Source: Bacteroidota bacterium
GTDB taxonomy: Bacteria > Bacteroidota > Bacteroidia > AKYH767-A > OLB10
Direction of reading: 5' to 3'
DNA length: 64,000 nt
Assembly: GCA_016714535.1 (NCBI GenBank)
Contig: JADKDR010000007.1
Span: forward strand, 124,001 to 188,000
Shown: piece by piece, positions 29,084-38,393 of the stretch
Layout of the letters: each line of letters starts with the position of its first letter
Numbering within the stretch: position 1 is the stretch's first letter
Program-made: the position numbers and the translations under genes
The notes under the pieces: generated by a model
The model's input: only the letters and a program-made list of their open reading frames with translations
Databases searched by the model: none
Told to the model about the DNA's origin: nothing

Positions 29084-30232
29084 TTAATCAAGATTGTACA
29101 AATGATTAAAAATTTTTTCATCACCTGATGAAAAAGCTATTCCTCTGCGTTGCATTACTGTTTTTGCCAATTGAATAGCCTTTGCCAAATCAAACTTATT
29201 ATTGCCTGTACCATCGCCCCAAGCAAAATTAGGTACATACTTCCTTGGGAAATCGCCACTAAAAATATTTGCACTAAAGCCTGTTACAGTGCCGGTATTA
29301 AACTGTGTATTAATAGCGCTTTTACAATGATCGGCCATCAAGAGCCCACAAAATTGCAACCCGGTGCTTACATAACTTTTTGATTGTGGGTGATAAATTT
29401 TTACCTCTCCATAATTATTTTTTAAATTCGAACAATTCGTATCGGCCCCCAAATTACACCATTCTCCAATTACCGCATTTCCAATAAATCCATCATGTGC
29501 TTTATTGCTATTGCTTAGAAAAACAGCATTACTCACTTCGCCTCCCACCTTGCAGCCTGGACCAATGGTGGTAGCACCGTAAATTTTAGCTCCCATTTTT
29601 AATACTGCATTTTCGCCAAGCGCAAATGGCCCGCGAATCATACAGCCTTCCATAACTTCGGCATTCTTTGAAATGTAAACAGGTCCAGTGGTGGCGTTAA
29701 TTATTGAGCAGCTAACTCTAGCACCTTCCTCAACAAAAATAGCTTCGGCTCCAATTAGTTGATTGGTACCATCAATCTGGATTGACTGTTTACCGCTGTT
29801 TGCTAAGGCAAAATCTGCTCTTATCTGAGCATCGTTTTTTAAAAAAATATCTGGAGGGCTAGCTATAAAGTCCAACTCCCCATTGAATTGTATCTTTTTT
29901 AATGTTGATAAGTCTTCAGCGTGGGAGCATCGCGCTGCAATAAATTGCGCCCCTTTTACCAGACAAGCATCAGATTCTAAATGCAAGATTGCTTTTTCTA
30001 ATGTATGCGTTGGAAAAATAGATCCATCTATAAAATAATTATCGGCCGTTAGACGTGTGGGGAATTTTTCGGAAAGATAATCTTGCGACAAAAATGAAAT
30101 GGATGCTGATGGAAAGTAAAATTGCCATTTCTCCCACATGGTAAAAATACCACAACGCAATGCAGCTGCAGGCCTCGATAATGTAAAAGGATACAAATCG
30201 CTGTGGTTACAATCTTTTAAAATTATATTCAT
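29084..30232 (-). CDS. Alternative GlmU-type sugar nucleotidyltransferase
   Basis: A 382-residue protein of the alternative bacterial GlmU type found in Bacteroidota. The N-terminal half (residues 1-150) is a divergent nucleotidyltransferase opening with MNIILKDCNHSDLYPFTLSRPAAALRCGI. Residues 155-340 form a left-handed beta-helix of hexapeptide repeats (GPVYISKNAEVMEGCMIRGP, GAKIYGATTIGPGCKVGG), with NLGADTNCSNLKNNYG as in GlmU acetyltransferase domains. It probably makes UDP-GlcNAc from glucosamine-1-phosphate for peptidoglycan and other glycans. Four bases upstream of trmD. Confidence 0.82.
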   Translation of the reverse strand: MNIILKDCNHSDLYPFTLSRPAAALRCGIFTMWEKWQFYFPSASISFLSQDYLSEKFPTRLTADNYFIDGSIFPTHTLEKAILHLESDACLVKGAQFIAARCSHAEDLSTLKKIQFNGELDFIASPPDIFLKNDAQIRADFALANSGKQSIQIDGTNQLIGAEAIFVEEGARVSCSIINATTGPVYISKNAEVMEGCMIRGPFALGENAVLKMGAKIYGATTIGPGCKVGGEVSNAVFLSNSNKAHDGFIGNAVIGEWCNLGADTNCSNLKNNYGEVKIYHPQSKSYVSTGLQFCGLLMADHCKSAINTQFNTGTVTGFSANIFSGDFPRKYVPNFAWGDGTGNNKFDLAKAIQLAKTVMQRRGIAFSSGDEKIFNHLYNLD

Positions 30233-30271
30233 GGTGCAAGATTAAATACTAAGCCCAATAATAAACAGAAA

Positions 30272-30292
30272 AAGCCCTACTAAAGAGGGCTT
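30272..30292 (-). terminator. Terminator of rpmE2
   Basis: A 7-bp stem (30272-30278 with 30286-30292) followed by five T residues on the minus strand, located 28 bases past the rpmE2 stop and before the glmU-like gene. Confidence 0.75.
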
Positions 30293-30319
30293 AATCATTT
30301 TATTATAAAAATGTACGCG

Positions 30320-30574
30320 TTACTTAGTTGCTTTCTTATAACGACTGTTAAATTTATCTACACGTCCTGCAGTGTCAACCAATTTCATTTTTCCGGTATA
30401 AAAAGGGTGCGACATATGCGAGATTTCTAGTTTCACTAAGGGATACTCATTACCATCTTCCCACTTGATGGAGTCTTTAGTTTCAACACATGATTGAGTT
30501 AAGAATGCATAATCGCATGAAATATCCTTAAATACTACTGGGCGATAGCCCTTTGGATGGATGTCTGGCTTCAT
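30320..30574 (-). CDS. rpmE2: 50S ribosomal protein L31, type B
   Basis: An 84-residue protein starting at 30574 with MKPDIHPKGYRPVVFKDIS. An upstream in-frame ATG at 30601 would add nine Lys-rich residues not found in the family. The blocks FLTQSCVETKDSIKWEDGNEYPL and ISHMSHPFYTGKMKLVDTAGRVDKF are diagnostic. It is the Cys-poor B form (only two cysteines, no CxxC zinc site), which is usually made independent of zinc supply. Single gene with its own terminator. Confidence 0.95.
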   Translation of the reverse strand: MKPDIHPKGYRPVVFKDISCDYAFLTQSCVETKDSIKWEDGNEYPLVKLEISHMSHPFYTGKMKLVDTAGRVDKFNSRYKKATK

Positions 30575-30695
30575 TTTATATCGTTTTTTTTTAATTTTCA
30601 AAAAAGGATTGCAAATGTAAACTTTGTTATTTTACTGACAAAATAAATTGTGAATAAAAAAAAACCGCCCCTTAACACTTTTATAAACAATATTG

Positions 30696-30703
30696 TAATT
30701 TTG
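30696..30703 (+). promoter_or_regulatory. -7 promoter box of mscL
   Basis: TAATTTTG matches TAnnTTTG exactly, about 62 bases upstream of the mscL ATG at 30766. Confidence 0.5.
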
Positions 30704-30765
30704 ACACAATGGCATACTTCTTGGTAATGGCGAAACTCAATAATCAATTAAAAATTAATTAAAAA

Positions 30766-31185
30766 ATGGGAATGTTTAGCGAATTTAAAGATTTTGCCAT
30801 GAAAGGCAATCTAGTTGACATGTCAGTAGCCTTTGTAATGGGTGCTGCCTTTAACAAAGTGTCGTCAAGCTTTATTGACGGTATTGTAATGCCTCCTATC
30901 TCGCTCTTGACCGGTGGAGACTTAGAAGGGTCAATAGTTTTAAAAAAAGGTGTGGATGCAGTTATGGAGAATGGCAAGGAACTAGCTGCTGCAGTGCCGG
31001 AGATTGCAATTAAGTACGGTGCGTTTCTTTCTTCTACCATCAATTTTATTGTTGTGGCCTTTGTTATGTTTTTGATAGTAAGAGCTATTAATAACATGAA
31101 AAAAGCAGAACCTGCCCCTGCGCCTGACGGACCTTCAGCATCTGAGTCGCTTCTTGGAGAAATCCGCGATTTATTAAAAAAGTAA
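30766..31185 (+). CDS. mscL: Large-conductance mechanosensitive channel
   Basis: A 139-residue inner-membrane channel. The N-terminal amphipathic helix (MGMFSEFKDFAMKGNLVDMSVAFVMG) leads into TM1, which has the small-residue packing of AFVMGAAFNKVSSSFIDGIVMPP. TM2 is at about residues 88-108, then a charged cytoplasmic helix at the end (ESLLGEIRDLLKK). It opens under hypo-osmotic stress and releases small solutes. The length and domain order are normal. Confidence 0.95.
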   Translation: MGMFSEFKDFAMKGNLVDMSVAFVMGAAFNKVSSSFIDGIVMPPISLLTGGDLEGSIVLKKGVDAVMENGKELAAAVPEIAIKYGAFLSSTINFIVVAFVMFLIVRAINNMKKAEPAPAPDGPSASESLLGEIRDLLKK

Positions 31186-31202
31186 TCCACTAAGGAGTAT
31201 CT

Positions 31203-31237
31203 AAAGCCTGCATCGAAATTTTCTTTGCAGGCTTTTT
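31203..31237 (+). terminator. Terminator of mscL
   Basis: A perfect 10-bp stem (31203-31212 with 31226-31235) and a run of T residues, 18 bases past the stop. Confidence 0.85.
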
Positions 31238-31275
31238 ATAATCATTTATTAAAAATAAAAACTCAAATAACAAAT

Positions 31276-32007
31276 ATGAAAAAACAAATTATCTCTTTAT
31301 CAATTGCAATGATGTGCAGCATCGTTGCCTTCTCGCAAGCTGACACTGCCTGGAAAACAGGTGGAATATTCAGTGTAATGTTTAACCAGGTATCGTTTAC
31401 CCAATGGGCAGCCGGTGGCGATGATGCTACATCGGTAAATGCCATGGTATCACCTTTTGCCAATTATAAAAAAGGCAAGTGGAGCTGGGAAAACAATGGT
31501 CTTTTTGCTTATGGTGTTTTAAAAGCCGGAAAGCAAGATTTCCGTAAAAACGATGACCGTATTGATATTAACTCTAAGCTTGGGTATGCGCTCAATCCCA
31601 AACTAAATGTTGCTTACTTGTTTAACTTCCGTTCGCAGTTTGCCAATGGATATAATTTTGATAAAGTAGTTTCAAGAATTGATGGTAAAGATTTTTATGA
31701 TCTTACGTCAAGATTTATGGCTGCACGTTTAATAGTTGGGTACACGCATGATTTTAGTAGCAATATTAAACTTCAAACCCGCCTCGATTTATTTTCTAAT
31801 TATCTTGAGAATCCACAAAACATTGATGTTTTATGGGATATTATTCTTGGTATAAAGATTAACAAGTACATTTCGGCTACGTACACCACGCAACTTATTT
31901 ATGACGACAACTCGTTGGTACCAAAAGAAAAAGACAATGTAAAGTACCTAGGCAAAGGAGCTCAAATAAAGCAGGCTCTTGGCGTAGGATTTTCGTATAA
32001 CTTTTAA
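31276..32007 (+). CDS. DUF3078 domain protein, secreted
   Basis: About 243 residues from the preferred start at 31276, which opens directly with a signal peptide (MKKQIISLSIAMMCSIVAFSQ). The DUF3078 block is clear: WKTGGIFSVMFNQVSFTQWAAGGDDATSVNAM, followed by alternating beta strands such as GYALNPKLNVAYLFNFRSQF. It ends in an aromatic strand (LGVGFSYNF), as expected for an outer-membrane beta-barrel. Members are common in Bacteroidota; no function is known. A terminator follows. Confidence 0.88.
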   Translation: MKKQIISLSIAMMCSIVAFSQADTAWKTGGIFSVMFNQVSFTQWAAGGDDATSVNAMVSPFANYKKGKWSWENNGLFAYGVLKAGKQDFRKNDDRIDINSKLGYALNPKLNVAYLFNFRSQFANGYNFDKVVSRIDGKDFYDLTSRFMAARLIVGYTHDFSSNIKLQTRLDLFSNYLENPQNIDVLWDIILGIKINKYISATYTTQLIYDDNSLVPKEKDNVKYLGKGAQIKQALGVGFSYNF

Positions 32008-32026
32008 AAGATAATTAACGCAAAGG

Positions 32027-32056
32027 AAGCCGGCTTTTTTAAGCCGGCTTTTTTTT
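32027..32056 (+). terminator. Terminator of the DUF3078 gene
   Basis: An 8-bp stem (32027-32034 with 32043-32050), an 8-base loop, and eight T residues. Confidence 0.85.
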
Positions 32057-32139
32057 GGGGAAAATTTAAGATAGTATTTACCTGCTTAACAAACCGCAAT
32101 TGAATAATTTGAATTAATTTGCATCCATCTATAAGAATT

Positions 32140-33794
32140 ATGGTAATGAAAAATGTGGTTGTTGTATTTTTACTTTTTATAAGTGCAAATGCTTTTGGAC
32201 AATTAGGTGTGGTAAAAGAAAATTTTTCCCGTGCCGATTCGTTGCGCGGTGGCTTGCATCATGAACGTAGCTGTTACGATGTGCAATCTTATGATTTGCA
32301 AGTAACTATTGATACGCTAAAAAAGAGTATAACCGGATCTAATAAGATACGTTTCTACTTATTGGACACCGCAAGTTGGATACAGATTGATCTTTTTGAA
32401 AATCTTGAAATTGTAAAAATTGATTTTGAAAAATCCAACTTACAAATTCACAAATCAGGAAATGCTACATTTATAGAGTTCCAGAAAACATTACAAAAAA
32501 ATGATACATTTGAAATAACTATACATTACAAAGGCATACCGCAAGCAGCAAAAACTCCCCCATGGGATGGTGGTTTTGTGTGGAAAAAAGATGCCAATGG
32601 CAATCAGTGGATAGCTGTAGCATGTCAGGGTACTGGTGCAAGTTGTTGGTGGCCTTGCAAAGATCATCAAAGTGACGAACCCGCTTATATGACGATGTCT
32701 TTTACAGTGCCGCAAGGTTATAGCTGCATATCAAATGGGCGACTAATTGAAAATACTGCTGACTCCATCAACCGAACCGAAACATTCAAATGGAAAGTGA
32801 ACAATCCTATAAACACGTACAATGTAACTTTCAATATTGGTAAGTACGTGCATTATTATGAAAAGTACAGCGAACTAGATTGCGACTTTTATGTTATGCC
32901 TCAGAATTTTAATAAAGCCAAAGAACATTTTAAACAAGTAGAAGATATGTTGAATTGTTTTCAAACTTATTTTGGTGACTACCTTTCGCAACGATGGTTT
33001 TAAATTGGTAGAAACTCCATACCTGGGTATGGAGCATCAAAGCTGCATAGCATATGGTAATGGTTACAAAATGGGTTACCGTGGAACCGATCTTTCGGGT
33101 ACCGGTGTGGGCATGAGTTTCGACTACATTATTGTGCACGAAGCGGCACATGAGTGGTTTGGCAATAGCATTACCTCTAGCGACATATGTGATATGTGGA
33201 TACACGAAGGCTTTGGCATGTATGCCGAAGCCATATTTGTAGAATGTAAACAAGGAAAAGAGGCTGCTTACAAATACCTTAATGGACTAAAAAAAGGAAT
33301 AGATAACGACCGGCCTATTGCTGGCAAACCAGGAGTTAACAATGAAGGTAGTGGCGACATGTACAATAAAGGCGCTTTAATGCTGCACACAATTCGCAAT
33401 TCAATAGACAATGATGATTTGTGGTTGAAAATTCTCTTAGAGTTTAATTTACTTAATCGCCATAGCATAATGGATGCAAGCATGGTTATCAAATTTTTTT
33501 ATGATGAAACCGGAGTAGATTGGACTCCTGTATTCCATCAATATCTGTATCACAAAAAATTTGCCTGTGTTTGAGTATATACTTGAAAACAAAAACTTTT
33601 GTATCGTTGGAATGCCGATGAAAAAATTTTAATTTACCCAGAAGGTGATAGTGGATGAAACCAACATAAGGCTGCAACCAACCACTAAATGGCAAACATT
33701 AAAAACACAAAGTAAAAAAGCTTCAGTAAAAATTCAAGACGAAATATACCTTATCAATAGTAAAGACCTGACTCCCCCAAAAAAAAGTAAATAA
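32140..33794 (+). CDS. M1 family aminopeptidase (multiply frameshifted)
   Basis: A secreted zinc metallopeptidase of about 550 residues with signal peptide MKNVVVVFLLFISANAFGQ. The substrate-site motif is YLGMEHQS in place of GAMEN, and the zinc site is HEAAHEWFG with the third ligand in WIHEGFGMYAE, as in cold-active Bacteroidota members. The sequence is broken in at least four places: CCTTT at 32982-32986 (two bases missing), A6 at 33554-33559, T4 near 33597-33600, and around 33625-33650. The repaired C-terminus reads HKNLPVFEYILENKNFLYRW and then VDETNIRLQPTTKWQTL, ending at 33794. The clustering near 33.6 kb makes a real pseudogene possible, but each break is homopolymeric. Confidence 0.8.
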
Positions 33795-33812
33795 TACTTA
33801 AATCCTAATACG

Positions 33813-34442
33813 ATGAAACATCAACGTTACTACCTTATGCTACTTCTTTGCCTTGGATTATTGCAGCCAATAAAATCGCAACGTCTATTAACACAGGCAG
33901 ATGTAGGCAAACTTGCCGAATCGATGGCTGGCAGTTATAACAGTGCAAAGCAATCGGAAAAAGATACAAGCTATTATAACATTGTGTTGCATATGGTGCC
34001 CATTTGGCCCAATGAAAAGAATGGCAAATATCTTTATGTAGAACAAGCAATGGCCACACAAATGGATAAGCCTTACCGACAACGTGTATATCATTTACAA
34101 CTTGCTGATGACAGCACCATAACTTCCACCGTTTTTGAAATAAGCAGCGCTTCAACATTTATCAATGCCTGGAAACTACCTCACGTGTTGGAACAATTGA
34201 CTAGCGACTCATTAATATCAAGACAAGGCTGCGCTATTTACTTACGAAAAAATGAAGATGGTAATTTTGTTGGCAGTACAAAAGCAAAGGAATGCCTGAG
34301 CACTTTAAGAGGTGCTGCCTATGCAACAAGCGAAGTGGTTATTTACAAAAGCAAAATGGTATCGTGGGACCGTGGCTGGAATGCTGAAGATAAGCAAGTG
34401 TGGGGTGCTGTAAAAGCCGGATATCAGTTTATTAAAGAATAA
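33813..34442 (+). CDS. CpcT/CpeT-like protein, exported
   Basis: A 209-residue protein with a signal peptide (residues 1-22, QPIKSQ). The mature part has the CpcT/CpeT fold pattern: LAESMAGSYNSAKQSEKDTSYYNIVLHMVPIWP, YLYVEQAMATQMDKPYRQRVYHL, the REECSTL-like ECLSTLRGAAYATSEV and SWDRGWNAEDKQVWG. In cyanobacteria these attach bilins to phycobiliproteins, but heterotrophic Bacteroidota carry homologues of unknown role. Directly upstream of mtgA by 12 bases, so probably co-transcribed with it. Confidence 0.85.
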   Translation: MKHQRYYLMLLLCLGLLQPIKSQRLLTQADVGKLAESMAGSYNSAKQSEKDTSYYNIVLHMVPIWPNEKNGKYLYVEQAMATQMDKPYRQRVYHLQLADDSTITSTVFEISSASTFINAWKLPHVLEQLTSDSLISRQGCAIYLRKNEDGNFVGSTKAKECLSTLRGAAYATSEVVIYKSKMVSWDRGWNAEDKQVWGAVKAGYQFIKE

Positions 34443-34454
34443 GCAGCTTGCCTT

Positions 34455-35174
34455 ATGCTCAAAAAAATATTCTTTAAGTTTCTGATCATTTTACGTAAAG
34501 TCTTTATTTGGTTTGTTGTATTGAGTATTGCAACAACCATTATTTATAGATGGATTAATCCACCAATAACACCACTTATGATATGGCGCGTATGCGAACA
34601 ACTTTTTGATAGCGATAAAGAAGTTAAACTAACAAAGGATTGGGTCCCATTATCTGAAATATCGCCACAAATGCCTTTGGCAGTTGTGGCTGCCGAAGAC
34701 CAGAAATTTTCAGAGCATATAGGGTTTGATATAGATGCTATGGAAAAAGCGTTACAATACAACCAAACACATAAAGGCAAAGTTAGAGGTGCCAGCACCA
34801 TTTCGCAACAAGTTGCAAAAAATGTTTTTCTTTTTCCTGATAGAACTTACCTGCGCAAAGCACTCGAAGTTTATTTTACTTTCCTTATCGAAATTATATG
34901 GAGCAAAGAGCGAATACTTGAAGTATATCTGAATGTGATAGAAATGGGTGAAGGAATTTACGGCACCGAAGCTGCAGCGCAACATTACTATAAAAAGAAG
35001 GCCGCCCAATTATCAAAATACGAGTGTGCTGCTATTGCATCAATACTTCCCAACCCACGTGTATGGTCACCGTTAAAACCAAATGCACGTGTTGCAAGAA
35101 AAATAAAACGAGTAATGGTCTACATGAAATACATCGACTTAAAAGATGTACTTGCAGATGATGACAAAAAATAA
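34455..35174 (+). CDS. mtgA: Monofunctional peptidoglycan glycosyltransferase
   Basis: A 239-residue inner-membrane protein with one N-terminal membrane segment (about residues 10-33) and a GT51 domain. The motifs are AVVAAEDQKFSEHIGFD (catalytic Glu in AAEDQ), GASTISQQVAKNVFL, RTYLRKALEVYFTFLIEIIWSKERILEVYLNVIEMGEGIYG (second Glu) and AAIASILPNPRVWSP. It polymerises lipid II into glycan strands without the transpeptidase domain of class A PBPs. It follows the CpcT-like gene closely, and the TetA-type MFS gene follows after 14 bases. Confidence 0.95.
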   Translation: MLKKIFFKFLIILRKVFIWFVVLSIATTIIYRWINPPITPLMIWRVCEQLFDSDKEVKLTKDWVPLSEISPQMPLAVVAAEDQKFSEHIGFDIDAMEKALQYNQTHKGKVRGASTISQQVAKNVFLFPDRTYLRKALEVYFTFLIEIIWSKERILEVYLNVIEMGEGIYGTEAAAQHYYKKKAAQLSKYECAAIASILPNPRVWSPLKPNARVARKIKRVMVYMKYIDLKDVLADDDKK

Positions 35175-35188
35175 TAACATGATTAAAG

Positions 35189-36413
35189 ATGTTGCACCAA
35201 AATAAAAAAGCAGCCATACGATTTATCTTTATCACCTTGCTCATAGATGTGATAGGCCTGGGAATAATAATTCCGGTAATGCCGGAATTAATTGAACAAT
35301 TGATAAACGATGACATCAGCCATGCTGCGCAGTATAGCGGGTGGCTAACAATATCCTATAGCCTGATGCAACTGGTATTTGCCCCTATTATTGGAGGGCT
35401 TAGTGATAAACTGGGACGCAGACCTGTTTTGCTTGCTTCTTTAGTTGCATTTGGTTTAGATTACTTACTACTTGCATTAGCCCCAACTATTGGCTGGTTA
35501 TTTATTGGCCGCATTATTGCCGGCATAACGGGCGCAAGCTTTAGCACTGCGCAAGCATATATAGCTGATATAAGCACGGATGAAAACCGCGCACAAAATT
35601 TCGGAATGGTTGGAGCTGCTTTTGGCATCGGTTTTATTATTGGCCCAACACTTGGCGGCATACTTGGCGACATTGGCCCCCGAGTTCCATTTTATGTGAG
35701 TGCTGCAATTGCTTTGCTCAATGCAGTCTACGGATATTTTGTCCTCCCAGAATCGTTAGACAAAGCTCATCGCAGACCTTTTAGTTGGAAACGTGCCAAT
35801 CCATTCGGTACTGTAAAACAGGTTTCAAAATGTCCAATCATCGTATATCTGTTGGGAGCTATGCTTTTAATTTATATTGCAGCTCATGCTTTACAAAGCA
35901 CATGGACTTTTATCATGATCAAAAAATTTGATTGGAGCACATCAATGATCGGATACTCGCTTGGTGTTGTTGGAATTTGTGTTGCTATAGTGCAAGGTTT
36001 GCTTATTAAGCACATCAATCCTAAATTAGGAAACGAACGCAGTGCCTATATCGGACTTACCATTGCATGTGCAGGCATGCTGATGTGGGCATTTTCATGG
36101 CAATCATGGATGGTATTTGTAGTGACCATCGTATATTGTCTTAGTGGAATAACAATGCCTGCTTTACAAAGTATAATGAGTAAACAAGTGCCTGCAAATG
36201 CGCAAGGCGAATTACAGGGTGCCCTAGCTTCGGTAATGAGTGTGCAATATTTTTGGTCCATTACTCATGACTAATATTTTCTTCTTCTTCACTTCGGGCA
36301 AATCAACAATCTACTTTCCATCTATGCCCTTTGTGGCTGCTACCTTTCTATTAGGAATAAGTGCAGTGATGGTGTACTATACTTTGCATACAAAAAAATT
36401 AAAATCGAGTTAA
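35189..36413 (+). CDS. TetA-type MFS transporter (frameshifted near the end)
   Basis: About 407 residues, 12 membrane segments. The first frame stops at 36274 after SVMSVQYFWSITHD. Removing one T at 36248 restores VQIFGPLLMTNIFFFFTSGKS and runs to 36413, the expected final two membrane segments. The MFS signature GGLSDKLGRRPVLL lies between TM2 and TM3 and the antiporter motif near GAAFGIGFIIGPTLGG in TM5. This is the TCR/Tet group of drug-proton antiporters, but many Bacteroidota members are uncharacterised; resistance cannot be assumed. Confidence 0.85.
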
Positions 36414-36604
36414 GGTAAACTTTGCTGTTACATGAACTTGGTGCTTCATAATACCAATCATCCGATTTAATATCACTTTATGCTTTTAGTTGGTATTGGG
36501 TTGGTTTTCACTAGCAAAAGAAATGAAACCAACTTAGACTAAAGCTCATCCTCATCCCTCTTCAAACTTTCAACTTCAAACTTCAAACTATTCCCCTTAA
36601 ACTA
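36414..36604. other. Intergenic, CTTCAAA short repeats
   Basis: About 190 bases with no gene. A stretch at 36560-36590 repeats CTTCAAA-like units imperfectly. No terminator is clear. Confidence 0.4.
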
Positions 36605-38000
36605 TCATCGCTCCACCACAAATTTTTGCCAATACCTACCCCTCCTTGCCTTGTATTACCATGCTGTAAAATCCATTGTTGAGTGCGGAACAATCGAGGG
36701 TGCAGGTTTCGTTTTCGCATCTGTTTATCTGATTGGCGCTGATTACTAACCTACCCGTGGCATCATATACACTCATAATTACATCCTGTTGTGCGAGCAA
36801 TGCGGGTAAATAAAAATGCAACTCACCCGAAACAGGATTGGGATATACGGTGAACTGCGAATTTATTTTTTCAAAATCTGAAATACTTAGAGGCATGCTG
36901 TTGCCAAGAGTGTCTATTTTAATTAAGGTAGGTAAACGAACATTATTATTATTTCCTGGCACAGTAACTCCTGCTACCACTATTCCGCCATCTATAGTAT
37001 TTATGGCATGCGATGCTTGAAATTTTGGAAATGGCATGGGAAAAGGCTTTGAATAAAGAAGGTCTCCATTTGTATTATAAAAATTAAAATCCTTATTGCT
37101 GCAGGTGAAAATATTATCTCCGCTTATTTGCAATGCCATACGAGGATAGTAGTAACTTAAATTCCGTGTATAAATTGTATCGCCCGTAGCTCTTTCAATT
37201 TTAGCAAAATGGTATGCCGCCCCTAAGCTACCTTCACCTACAAGTAGAAAATTACTATCGGGAAGCAATAGAATGTTAGCAGCAAGTATATTGCCGGTAA
37301 AGTTGACATTATCGCCATAGTAGCGATTCCAAATTAAATTGCCTGCCGAATCAAAATAGTTAAGTATAAAAGGTTTTAAAGCTTGGGAAACATTACTGCC
37401 CGAAACAAGAATATTACCCAAGCTATCTTCTAAAATATGCTCTGCTCCGCCTGGGCAATATTGTGTCCATTTTACATTAAACAAACTATCGGTGCGAATA
37501 AGGCCATAGACACCGGCATTTGGACCGGTACTTCCTATTAACATATCACCATTTTTGGTACGATATACACATACAGGATACGCAAAACCAAGTACAGCGT
37601 AGGTAGTTATATTTGGAATATTCCAAGTATAGGGATTGATAAGGGCTGACTGTATGCCAATTATTCCATTTTGAGACTGCACGGCTACACATATTAGCGA
37701 ATCGGAATATGTGATGTGATGCTATGCACCCAATATTGGTGGCCACGCATTAAACTTACTTATAGTATCCCCATACACATTGATATGGTACAAACCTGTT
37801 TCTGCAGCACCTACTTGCTTTGTATGTAAAATAATACTACTATCTTTAAGTTCTGCTAATGACCATACATAAAATTCACCATTACTTTCATAGATTTTAG
37901 TATATAGATTCTGTGATTTACAATTCACCCAGATTATATTAGTAAAAAAAAGTAACAGCAGCAATTGGACTTGCCTTGCATTAAACTTTATTAATTTCAT
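36605..38000 (-). CDS. T9SS-sorted secreted protein with an in-frame stop and frameshift
   Basis: Read as one gene of about 465 residues. The signal peptide opens MKLIKFNARQVQLLLLLFF. An in-frame TAG at 37722-37724 separates PPILGA from HHITYSDSLICVAVQSQ, with the frame unchanged on either side. The middle is a series of beta repeats of the type GDMLIGSTGPN and DSNFLLVGEGSLG (propeller-like, SBBP-type). Near the end, a one-base excess in C4 at 36639-36642 cuts the sorting domain; with three bases it ends GRYWQKFVVER at 36605. The sorting domain with QFTVYPNPVSGELHFYLP is otherwise intact. The gene may be decaying or carry sequencing errors. Confidence 0.7.
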
Positions 38001-38009
38001 GCTACTCGG

Positions 38010-38201
38010 TTATTTAATTACAGTAAAAGGGATTTGAATATCAGATCCTGCAATTCGCAAAATAAATTGCCCTGTAATTTCAGGAGTACACTCAACTCTT
38101 AATAAAGCATCATCTAGTTGCTTGAAAGCAAAATTTGATTCAACTGATTGTCCAAGTGTATTATAAATTCCTATTTTATCCATATCATTTTTTTTGTTCA
38201 A
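38010..38201 (-). pseudogene. Fragment of a T9SS sorting domain
   Basis: A 57-63 residue frame whose end (IGIYNTLGQSV, ITGQFILRIAGSDIQIPFTVIK) resembles the last two thirds of a T9SS sorting domain. No passenger, signal peptide or start context is present; the frame is closed by a stop just upstream. It is most simply the stub of a lost secreted-protein gene, cut near a REP-like palindrome. Confidence 0.5.
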
Positions 38202-38202
38202 A

Positions 38203-38277
38203 GTTCACGTCCCAACGAAACATCCTGTATTTAATTTCCACTTCTTTTTTTCCTGTTTCGCGGGGACGCGAACCAGG
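38203..38277. repeat. REP-like inverted palindromes
   Basis: Two 20-base arms (38203-38222 and 38254-38273) are inverted copies with 17 of 20 matches. The right arm is itself a GC-rich hairpin: CCTG-T-TTCGCG at 38252-38262 and CGCGAA-C-CAGG at 38267-38277 around a GGGA loop. Strongly GC-rich relative to the surroundings. Confidence 0.6.
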
Positions 38278-38393
38278 GACTACCAGCATAACTTAATGTA
38301 CGAACCTAGCCGCTCTGTATGAAAGAACGGATGCAAAATTTTTGCGATACAAATTAAACAGAAAATAAATTAAAAAAGCAAGAAAAAAAGTAC

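Noticed and set aside
35189..36413. TetA-type MFS protein as a tetracycline resistance gene.
   Set aside because: Only the general drug-proton antiporter motifs are visible; there is no TetR regulator nearby and no sign of mobility. Chromosomal Bacteroidota members of this group are often not resistance genes.
38252..38277. The 38.25-kb hairpin as a terminator.
   Set aside because: It has no T-run after the stem on either strand and is paired with an inverted imperfect copy, which fits a REP element better.
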